Part shown: positions 24,832 to 31,089 of the stretch, piece after piece
Layout of the letters: each line of letters opens with the position of its first letter
Numbering within the stretch: position 1 is the stretch's first letter
NCBI GenBank assembly: GCA_964423615.1
Contig: CAYRFQ010000096.1
Span: forward strand, 1 to 31,089
DNA from: CAYRFQ01 sp964423615
Lineage (GTDB): Bacteria; Planctomycetota; Planctomycetia; Gemmatales; Gemmataceae
DNA: 31,089 nt
Reading direction: 5' to 3'
The notes under the pieces: generated by a model
The model's database searches: none
Told to the model about the DNA's origin: nothing
What the model saw: only the letters and a program-made list of their open reading frames with translations
Program-made: the position numbers and the translations under genes

Positions 24832-26055
24832 ATGTTTCGAAACCGTATAGAACTATTTCGCGTCTATAACATCCCAATCAGTATTGACCTGAGCTGGTTG
24901 ATCATTTTGATGTTGCTGTCGTGGACATTGGCCAATTTGTACCGCAACACAGTCGAAGGAATTGATTCGCTGGGCTACTGGCTGTTGGGCATTGCGACGG
25001 CTTTGGCGTTCTTTGCCTGTATAGTTTTGCACGAGCTAGGCCATGCGATCGTAGCGAAAAAGTTAGGCCTTCCTGTCCGAGGGATCACACTGTTTCTCTT
25101 TGGCGGCGTCGCGGAATTGGAAAGTGAACCTAAATCTGCAAGCGATGAGTTTTGGATGGCCATTGCTGGACCGATTGTCAGTCTCACTTTGGCTATCGGC
25201 CTTTGGGTGATGGCTGCAGTAGCCCTTGTGTCGAATTGGGCTGCCGAATTCACTGTATTCTGTGTGTATCTCGGTTGGATCAATCTGGTCGTGTTGATCT
25301 TTAATCTGATCCCAGCGTTTCCGTTAGATGGAGGTCGGGTGCTCCGATCGATCATTTGGGGAATTTCTGGGAATCTACGCCGTGCAACGTATTGGGCTTC
25401 GACGATTGGATTCACCTTCTCTTGGGTGTTGATGGGTGCTGGGGTGTTGCTGATCTTGAGTGGAACGGAGAACTTCGTGAGAGGTGTTTGGCTAGGTCTG
25501 ATTGGACTATTCTTGAATAACGCTGCTCAAGCCGGTTACCAACAGGTAATTGTTCGACAGGTTCTCCAACTCGAACCGATCAGGAAACTCATGACTCCTG
25601 ATCCAATAACAGTTCCACCTTATATCACGGTGCGTGACTGGGTAACCGACTATGTCTATCATTTCCATTTCAAGGGCTATCCGGTTGTCCAAGATCAGAA
25701 CGTTGTCGGTTTGATGACGACGGAAGAACTTGGACCAATTGCGAAAGACGAATGGGATCATGTCCGCGTCGAGGAAGTCATGAATCAAGACTTGGACCAA
25801 ATCACCATTCCTTTTGACGCCAATGCATTCGAAGCGATGAAACAAATGCATCAAGCGAACCTTGGGCGGTTGGTCGTGATGGACAGGGGGCAGCTCGTCG
25901 GGATTGTTAGCTTGCGAGACATCCTCCGGGTCCTGCAGCTCAGGCTCGAAATCGAAGGTCAGTCTGCAGGAGCCGAAACGAACCGTTCGATTACCTCTTC
26001 CGGCCGCGAGGCCAGCGAAAGCCGGAATCAGGAGGAGGTTCAAGTCATGCCTTGA
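24832..26055 (+). CDS. site-2 protease (M50) with C-terminal CBS pair, Rip3-like
   Basis: This 407-residue protein has six or so TM helices (1-235) followed by a CBS pair (about 245-380; MTPDPITVPPYITVRDWVTDYVYHFHFKGYPVVQ, VMNQDLDQITIPFDANAFEAMKQMHQANLGRLVVMDRGQLVGIVSLRDIL). The metalloprotease zinc motif HELGH is at 67-71 (His67, Glu68, His71), and the third ligand Asp166 is in NLIPAFPLDGGR. FLFGGVAELE is also typical. S2P enzymes cut membrane-embedded substrates such as anti-sigma factors. The CBS pair probably makes activity depend on adenine nucleotides. Architecture and length match Mycobacterium Rip3 (Rv2625c), a member of the dormancy regulon. AAGGTG precedes ATG 24832. The C-terminal 25 residues are polar. 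No anti-sigma factor gene lies adjacent, so the substrate is unknown. Confidence 0.93.
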   Translation: MFRNRIELFRVYNIPISIDLSWLIILMLLSWTLANLYRNTVEGIDSLGYWLLGIATALAFFACIVLHELGHAIVAKKLGLPVRGITLFLFGGVAELESEPKSASDEFWMAIAGPIVSLTLAIGLWVMAAVALVSNWAAEFTVFCVYLGWINLVVLIFNLIPAFPLDGGRVLRSIIWGISGNLRRATYWASTIGFTFSWVLMGAGVLLILSGTENFVRGVWLGLIGLFLNNAAQAGYQQVIVRQVLQLEPIRKLMTPDPITVPPYITVRDWVTDYVYHFHFKGYPVVQDQNVVGLMTTEELGPIAKDEWDHVRVEEVMNQDLDQITIPFDANAFEAMKQMHQANLGRLVVMDRGQLVGIVSLRDILRVLQLRLEIEGQSAGAETNRSITSSGREASESRNQEEVQVMP

Positions 26056-26263
26056 GTTTGGGAGAGGTTCAAGGCTGTTGATCTGCGGACAGACGTTAGG
26101 CTTGTTTTACGTTTTCTTGGATATTCCGCGTACATGTTCTCTAATCAGTCTGGACGTATCCAGGCGCGTAACGATCTTGACAATCCTCCCCTGTTTGTTC
26201 CGTCGCAGACTGATAAAATCGAGCTTGTAAGATGCAATCAACTCGTTGGGGGAGAATAGTCAG

Positions 26264-26857
26264 ATGGATTTTACGAATCCGGGAATCACCGTCGCGGTGA
26301 CCGTGGGCGTCATGATCGTCTTGGGCCTTGTAGTCTCGTTGATTCTGACGGGAGGCAATTTTGGTCGCTACTGGCTTGCGAAACGAACGGCTTTGAAGGT
26401 CATGATGGATCAAGAATTTGCTGCGACGATCCGAGAACTGATAGAGCCTCCGCCCGAGCCAGATACGCCTCCGAAGCCCGACGGGACTCCTCTGCGGGTG
26501 TTGAACTTGTTACAGAGGGAAGGCAAACTGCTTGACGTCCTGCTCGAAGATCTCCAAGGCGTTGAGGACGTCCAGATAGGGCAGGCTTTTCGTGACGTCC
26601 AGTTGAAGTGCCAGAAAGCGCTCAAGGAGCACCTAGAGTTTGCGGCTGTGATCGATGCCGAATCGGACGCAGACGTGGAAGTTCCGGCGGGATTCGATCC
26701 GTCCGCCATCCAATTAACGGGGAACGTCACTGGTGAGCCGCCCTTCAAAGGGACCCTCATCCATCCGGGATGGCAGGTGAAAGAGATCAAGTTGAGCAAG
26801 CCGGCGGAAGGTGTTGACGAACTGGTCGTTCAACCAGCTGAAGTTGAGATGCCGTGA
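26264..26857 (+). CDS. DUF2760 domain protein
   Basis: ATG 26264, preceded by TTGGGGGAGAATAGTCAG, gives 197 residues. A TTG at 26246 in frame is less likely. One N-terminal TM helix (about residues 8-30, ITVAVTVGVMIVLGLVVSLIL) is followed by a Pro-rich linker (EPPPEPDTPPKPDG) and the DUF2760 core: LRVLNLLQREGKLLDVLLEDLQGVEDVQIGQAFRDVQLKCQKALKEHLEFAAVI, then GNVTGEPPFKGTLIHPGWQVKEIKLSK. DUF2760 is of unknown function and is typically found directly before an Hsp70-family gene, as here (150 bases upstream). This supports a functional pair, perhaps a membrane-tethered partner for the chaperone. Confidence 0.88.
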   Translation: MDFTNPGITVAVTVGVMIVLGLVVSLILTGGNFGRYWLAKRTALKVMMDQEFAATIRELIEPPPEPDTPPKPDGTPLRVLNLLQREGKLLDVLLEDLQGVEDVQIGQAFRDVQLKCQKALKEHLEFAAVIDAESDADVEVPAGFDPSAIQLTGNVTGEPPFKGTLIHPGWQVKEIKLSKPAEGVDELVVQPAEVEMP

Positions 26858-27007
26858 TTTCGTCTTGTTCGACACAACGTGTGCGACGACGGATGCGTCA
26901 TTTGAGGAAATGTCGCCTTTTGATCATAGGAATTTGGGGCGGCTGGAATTCCGACACTCGACGTTGAATGATGAAGACAAAACTTCCGTTCTTGAGGAGA
27001 GCCGCTT

Positions 27008-28846
27008 GTGTCCACATCCCGATACGTCGTTGGTATTGACCTGGGAACGACGAACTGTGCCGTCTTTTATGTCGACACGGGAGCCGGAGAAGGTGCGGAT
27101 ACCGTCGCGAAACAATTTCTGATTCCCCAGGTTACGCGGCAAGGGGTTGTCGAAGAACGTCCGTTGTTGCCGTCGTTTTTGTATTTGCCGCTACAGGGGG
27201 AACAACCTGCAGGAAGTCTCGACTTGCCCTGGGAAAAAGCTGCTGATTTTGCCGTCGGAACTTATGCGAGAGATTTTGGGAGTCAAGTGCCGACGCGTTT
27301 GGTCTCCTCGGCGAAGTCCTGGCTTTGTCACGACAAGGTCGATCGGCATCAACCGATTCTTCCCTGGAAGGCACCCGACGACGCCCGTTTGGTATCGCCG
27401 GTTGAAGCGAGTACCTTGTACTTGAAACACATCGCCCATGCGTGGAATCAAACCATCGCCAAGGATGTCGAAGCTAATCGGCTCGAGCACCAAGAAATCA
27501 TTTTGACTGTTCCGGCTTCGTTCGATGCGGTGGCCAAAGAACTGACTGTCGAGGGCGCTCGCCACGCTGGAATCGAGCATCTGACGCTCCTCGAGGAACC
27601 CCAGGCGGCTGTTTATTCATGGATTCTCACTAGTGGGGACCAGTGGCGGGATCAGGTTCGCATTGGTGATGCGATCCTCGTTTGCGACATTGGTGGTGGG
27701 ACGACCGACTTCACGTTGATCGCGGTTGGTGAGGAAAATGGCAATTTGGTTTTGACTCGAGTGGCGGTGGGCGATCACATTCTTCTGGGCGGGGACAACA
27801 TGGACCTCGCGCTGGCTCACGCTGCGGCTCAACAATTCACCGATAAGGGTGCGAAACTCGACCACGGACAGATGCTTCAACTGTGGCATTCCTGCCGTGC
27901 TGCCAAGGAACAACTCTTCGCGAATCCCGAACTCGACAAGGCTAAAGTGACGGTCCTGGGTCGCGGTCGGAAGGTCATTGGTGGAACTCTCCACGGAGAG
28001 ATCTCACGTGACCAGGTCCACCAGGTCATGGTGGACGGATTCTTTCCTCCTTGTGAAGCCGACGTACAACCCAAACAGCAACGACAGATGGGTTTGCAAG
28101 AACTCGGGCTTCCATACGCTGCTGATCCTGCCGTGAGCAAACATCTGGCGTATTTCTTGAGGCGTCACTCGGGAAGTCTCATGAAACATGCCGTCGGGGA
28201 GACCGAATCGGAATCGCGGACGATGCGAATACTATTCAACGGTGGTGTGTTCAAGGCTGCAGCGTTGCAAGATCGTTTGATCGAGTTGATGAGTCAGTGG
28301 GGACAGTTCGGATCCGAGGGTGGCCAAGTTCAAGCCCTCGAAGGTGTTGACCTGGACATGGCGGTAGCCCGCGGTGCGGCGTATTACGGTCTTGCTCGTC
28401 GTGGTAGGGGAATTCGTATCCGAGGGGGCACGGCAAGAACGTATTACATTGGGATCGAAAGTTCGTTGCCTGCGGTACCCGGGATTCCCTCTCCCCTCAA
28501 GGCTTTGTGCGTTGTTCCTTATGGCATGGAAGAAGGCACCGAAGCGGAGGTTCCGGGGCCGACGTTTGGTTTAGTCGTTGGTGAGCCGGTGGAATTTCGT
28601 TTCCTCGCTTCGAACGTACGCAAGGAAGACGAAATTGGGGCCCTTGTGGAAGACTACGACGACGACATCGACGAACTCAATCCACTCTCGACGAACCTGG
28701 CTGGTGAAGGGGAGGAAGGGCGGACGGTGCCTGTGCGATTGCATTCCAAGGTTAACGAAACCGGAACGTTAGAACTTTGGTGCCACAGTGAAGATGGCAA
28801 GGAACAGTGGAAGCTCGAATTCAATGTCCGAGAACGCAAGGAGTAG
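27008..28846 (+). CDS. Hsp70 family chaperone (DUF2760-associated, DnaK-like)
   Basis: The GTG start at 27008 has GAGGAG eight bases upstream. The 612-residue protein has the complete Hsp70 ATPase core: phosphate-1 GIDLGTTNCAVF (9-20), a connect segment with TVPASFDAVAKELTVEGARHAGIEHLTLLEEPQAA (167-201), phosphate-2 DIGGGTTDF (227-235), and adenosine motif ILFNGGVFKAAAL (about 407-419). The C-terminal part (about 480-612) is a diverged beta-rich domain, shorter than the substrate-binding half of DnaK, and ends with a highly acidic stretch (VEDYDDDIDEL). DnaK-type EEVD-like ends are absent. In proteobacteria the DUF2760/Hsp70 pair is commonly followed by a second, larger Hsp70 with DUF3731. 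None follows here. It probably assists folding under stress and is not the main DnaK. Confidence 0.92.
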   Translation: MSTSRYVVGIDLGTTNCAVFYVDTGAGEGADTVAKQFLIPQVTRQGVVEERPLLPSFLYLPLQGEQPAGSLDLPWEKAADFAVGTYARDFGSQVPTRLVSSAKSWLCHDKVDRHQPILPWKAPDDARLVSPVEASTLYLKHIAHAWNQTIAKDVEANRLEHQEIILTVPASFDAVAKELTVEGARHAGIEHLTLLEEPQAAVYSWILTSGDQWRDQVRIGDAILVCDIGGGTTDFTLIAVGEENGNLVLTRVAVGDHILLGGDNMDLALAHAAAQQFTDKGAKLDHGQMLQLWHSCRAAKEQLFANPELDKAKVTVLGRGRKVIGGTLHGEISRDQVHQVMVDGFFPPCEADVQPKQQRQMGLQELGLPYAADPAVSKHLAYFLRRHSGSLMKHAVGETESESRTMRILFNGGVFKAAALQDRLIELMSQWGQFGSEGGQVQALEGVDLDMAVARGAAYYGLARRGRGIRIRGGTARTYYIGIESSLPAVPGIPSPLKALCVVPYGMEEGTEAEVPGPTFGLVVGEPVEFRFLASNVRKEDEIGALVEDYDDDIDELNPLSTNLAGEGEEGRTVPVRLHSKVNETGTLELWCHSEDGKEQWKLEFNVRERKE

Positions 28847-29796
28847 GGCGTTTTCCAAGTTCGGGTCTTTTCTTGGTGTTGACTGTGGGATCAAACATCT
28901 TGGCTTTTTTGGTTATACTTTTTTATACCTGTCGTTGGTCTGGGCTGCTGATAAATCACCCAGTGATTCTTGGCTTTTTCATTCTTGAATGGCCTCAAAA
29001 CCAGCACAATAGGTTTGTCGAGACCGATCCATCGCTAGATGGCATCTGGATAAAGATAAATCTTGCATTTCGCCGATATACCTTATACAAAATTTAAGAT
29101 ATCTTGATTTAGCTGTCGATCCCGCGAGCTTTCGTTTGGAGTCGTTCCGTTGTTTCTGGGGACGGTGTTAACTTCTGCAAACTTCGACAAGTTCGCTGGT
29201 TCCGAGCAATGTGGCAAACGAATGAGTAACGTGTGGTGCTCGTAAGGACCGTCGACCAATTCGTGCCCATCAATTGCTGGCATTTGGTCAGGTTGGTGGA
29301 TGGTGGATCTTCCGACGTGTAGACTTACAGCGATTTCAAAATTTGTTATCACACGAATGCGGCAATGAAGGATCCTGTGATTAACGTTTCACACGTGAAT
29401 CAATAACATATAGAGCAATGCTGGTAGAGATTTGCTTGTTATGTCGATGATACAGACTGTTTTCTATTCAAGCGACAAGATCTATTGAAATAAATTTTAG
29501 TTTTCGTCTTGATAAACAATGGTTTCATTGTATTTTAATGATGTCTAAGTTAATAATCACGTATTTTTTCGTCGGTCCGACTTGCTAGTACCCAGTTGCA
29601 AACTCTTCCTTTTGCAATTGGTCTACTACAGTATGTTTTGGCATTATATACCTCTCCAGTCAGTATTCCGCCCTCTCCGTACCTTTACTAGGTATGCACA
29701 CAAGTTGTTTGCACGATCTGCTAAGCAACTTGGCAAAGGCATATTTACACCGTTTTTTTTACCTATTTAGTTTCTCTTGTGTATGGGGTACCTGAG
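28847..29796. other. long AT-rich intergenic region with no supported gene
   Basis: This 950-base gap is the largest in the window. From about 29353 it becomes clearly AT-rich, with runs of A and T, unlike the rest. Near its start is a T-rich stretch (28900-28927) and a small hairpin at 28954-28968. A minus-strand frame of 89 codons (29352-29083) and a plus-strand frame of 96 codons (28807-29097, overlapping the Hsp70 end) have no family match I know and no clear ribosome site. TTGCAAA/TTTGCAA (about 29595-29616) is a weak inverted repeat. The promoter for the downstream DUF1559 gene should be here. Confidence 0.5.
28954..28968 (+). terminator. small hairpin followed by T-rich tract after Hsp70 gene
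   Basis: AATCAC (28954-28959) and GTGATT (28963-28968) form a 6-bp stem with a 3-base loop, followed by CTTGGCTTTTTC. This is the most terminator-like feature 3' of the Hsp70 gene, 107 bases past its stop. Confidence 0.5.
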
Positions 29797-30717
29797 ATGC
29801 GTATTCGGAAATTCCGAACTGGTTTTACGCTGATCGAGCTCTTGGTCGTAATCGCGATCATCGCTATCCTTATTGGTCTGCTGCTTCCGGCAGTTCAGAA
29901 AGTCCGTGCTGCTGCGGCCAGAATGCAGTGCCAAAACAACATGAAGCAAATTGGGCTTGGTGCTCACTCCTTCCACGACGCTCACATGCATTTTCCAGCG
30001 GGCATGTATTTTGACCCAGCTAAGGATGGTCAAAATTCGGCCAACATCGTTGCTGGAAATTTGCCTGCCATTCTGCCGTACATTGAGCAAAAGAACTTGT
30101 ACGAACTGTTGACCAAATCTTGGCAACGAGACGTCTGGTTCAGTGCTAACTGGAATGCTTCGCAATTCCGAGTTCCGACGTTCGAATGCCCAACGTCTCG
30201 GGCACGGCAGTACCCAGCTTCCATTACTCGGTGGACTCACTACGCGAATGGGTCGAGTGCTGTCATGGCATGGCGTTATTTTTCGAATCAAACTGGTCCT
30301 GGCCACACAAATTACGTACCTGTTGCCGGCGTCATTGGCAAGCCGGGCAACGATTTCGACCGGTATGTTGGTATCTTCTACCGAAATTCCGAAACCAAGC
30401 TTGAGCAAGTTACGAACGCGGATGGTTCTTCGAACACCTTGCTCTACGGCGAAGTCGAGGGCGGCGACCGAACCAACTCTTCGAGCGTTAAATTCAAGTT
30501 CCGATTCTTGTGGATGGGCAGTTGCGGTCTGGGTGTCGCGTTCGGATTGAGATCAGGTCTTCCTGAAGGAAGTCCTGTTCGTTACTCCAGCTTCCACACT
30601 CAAATCGTCAACTTCTGCATGGGTGATGGTTCGGTTCGATCCATTAACGTCGACACCCCTTCAGCCACAATGTGGTCTGTCTCCGGAAAAGAAGACGGAG
30701 AACTGTTCGAACTGTAA
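29797..30717 (+). CDS. DUF1559 family prepilin-like protein
   Basis: Starting at ATG 29797, the product has 306 residues (GTG 29779 is in frame but adds a non-basic leader). The N-terminus MRIRKFRTG9/FTLIELLVVIAIIAILIGLLLPAVQKVRAAAARMQCQNNMKQIGLGAHSFHDAHMHFPAG is a textbook DUF1559 prepilin: basic tail, G/F cleavage site, Glu at +5, one helix, then the NN-KQIGL-H-FHD segment. The C-terminal part ends NFCMGDGSVRSINVDTPSATMWSVSGKEDGE, containing the family's GDGSV motif near the C-terminus. It closely follows the family consensus, more so than the copy at 17920. The protein is probably exported and processed by a prepilin peptidase; structural role unknown. A strong hairpin and a lipoprotein gene follow. 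Confidence 0.93.
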   Translation: MRIRKFRTGFTLIELLVVIAIIAILIGLLLPAVQKVRAAAARMQCQNNMKQIGLGAHSFHDAHMHFPAGMYFDPAKDGQNSANIVAGNLPAILPYIEQKNLYELLTKSWQRDVWFSANWNASQFRVPTFECPTSRARQYPASITRWTHYANGSSAVMAWRYFSNQTGPGHTNYVPVAGVIGKPGNDFDRYVGIFYRNSETKLEQVTNADGSSNTLLYGEVEGGDRTNSSSVKFKFRFLWMGSCGLGVAFGLRSGLPEGSPVRYSSFHTQIVNFCMGDGSVRSINVDTPSATMWSVSGKEDGELFEL

Positions 30718-30771
30718 TTCTGTCTTGGCTTGATAGTTGACCATTTTCTAAATTATTGCGATGAATTTTGT

Positions 30772-30801
30772 GACGGGTTCTGGGTTTTCCCAGGACCCGT
30801 C
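30772..30801 (+). terminator. 13-bp stem hairpin between DUF1559 and lipoprotein genes
   Basis: GACGGGTTCTGGG (30772-30784) and CCCAGGACCCGTC (30789-30801) pair over 13 positions with one G-T wobble, around the loop TTTT. It lies 54 bases after the DUF1559 stop and 22 bases before the lipoprotein start. It could be a partial terminator or an mRNA-stabilising hairpin that sets a lower expression for the second gene. Confidence 0.65.
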
Positions 30802-30823
30802 GTCTCGAACATAGAACGAGAGG

Positions 30824-31015
30824 ATGATGAAATACTTACTTCGCTTTGTGATCATTGCTAGCTTCCTTTTTTGCTTGTCCGCTTGCGGTAATCAAGAGGC
30901 GGTTAAACCGCCAAAGTTCACTCCCGCTCCTGAAGGTGACACTGTTGGAGAAGGCGGTGAACCGGGCAAAAAGAAACAAAAAAACGGGCAAGAAGAAGTT
31001 CTCACCCCGAAATAA
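30824..31015 (+). CDS. small lipoprotein
   Basis: This 63-residue ORF is a bacterial lipoprotein precursor: MMKYLLRFVIIASFLFCLSAC with a lipobox (LSAC, lipidated Cys21) followed by GN, and a short mature part rich in Pro, Gly, Lys and Glu (about 43 residues). The mature Asn at +3 does not indicate inner-membrane retention in the enterobacterial sense. ACGAGAGG sits just before, so ATG 30827 may be used instead of 30824. Small lipoprotein genes after DUF1559 genes are common in planctomycetes. Whether they form a complex with the pseudopilin is unknown. Confidence 0.75.
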   Translation: MMKYLLRFVIIASFLFCLSACGNQEAVKPPKFTPAPEGDTVGEGGEPGKKKQKNGQEEVLTPK

Positions 31016-31089
31016 TGAACCCGAAGATAGGTTAAGAGTTTCTCTTGAATTTCCAAAGGTTCGTTAACACCTATACTAGTCGGGTAGCA

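Noticed and set aside
28807..29097. Plus-strand 96-codon frame with hydrophobic stretch overlapping the Hsp70 end
   Set aside because: It starts inside the Hsp70 gene in another frame. The hydrophobicity comes from a T-rich tract.
29083..29352. Minus-strand 89-codon frame in the AT-rich gap
   Set aside because: No recognisable family, no ribosome site and no supporting context.
1..31089. CRISPR arrays, tRNA/rRNA genes, insertion sequences or defence systems
   Set aside because: I saw no repeat-spacer series, cloverleaf, transposase or defence-type domain in reading the window.

Overview
The window reads as the chromosome of a planctomycete, most like the Gemmataceae. The markers are two DUF1559 proteins with type IV pilin-like N-termini, an ECF sigma factor gene overlapping a membrane-anchored Ser/Thr kinase gene, an RTX-type repeat protein carrying the Gemmataceae-style N-terminal motif LESLEDRAVP, CxxC-x16-CxxC zinc-ribbon proteins, FG-GAP and PQQ-type beta-propeller proteins, and a DUF1583-like relic. 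The family assignment is inference. Base composition is moderate and drops to an AT-rich island near 29.35-29.78 kb. No tRNA, rRNA, CRISPR array or insertion sequence was recognised.

Layout. 1-1209: a long reading frame broken only by in-frame stop codons (TM, DUF1583-like domain, second TM, acidic stretch, zinc ribbon). 1287-3020: a GT2 glycosyltransferase, a small membrane protein, a long inverted repeat, and msrA. 3190-4533: a zinc-ribbon/TM protein. 4776-6006 (minus): two TadE-like pseudopilins. 6447-6878: NikR with all nickel ligands, preceded by a probable own operator. 6921-8621 (minus): a GT-C membrane glycosyltransferase. 8729-10430 (minus): a PQQ-like beta-propeller gene killed by one nonsense codon and a 10-bp tandem duplication. 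10684-11778 (minus): an outer-membrane barrel protein. 12239-14506 (minus): a large RTX-like repeat protein with a duplicated ~200-residue module. 14996-17811: an ECF sigma / Ser-Thr kinase operon. 17920-18762: DUF1559. 19215-20468: a secreted FG-GAP protein.

21082-28846 is the most coherent block, with all genes on the plus strand: an alpha/beta-hydrolase/phosphoribosyltransferase fusion behind a good sigma-54 promoter match, a CNNM-CBS membrane protein, DUF2267, a site-2 protease (M50) with CBS domains, DUF2760, and an Hsp70-family chaperone. Phosphoribosyltransferase and M50-CBS proteins occur together in the mycobacterial dormancy (DosR) regulon. I read the block as a stress or energy-limitation module under different control. 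After the AT-rich gap, 29797-31015 holds a second DUF1559 gene, a strong hairpin and a small lipoprotein gene.

The most useful observations are the two broken genes with exact lesions, the NikR operator with 16-bp spacing, the sigma-54-preceded dormancy-like cluster whose first gene has lost key catalytic residues, and a 24-bp inverted repeat upstream of msrA. I did not find a clearly novel defence or mobile system.
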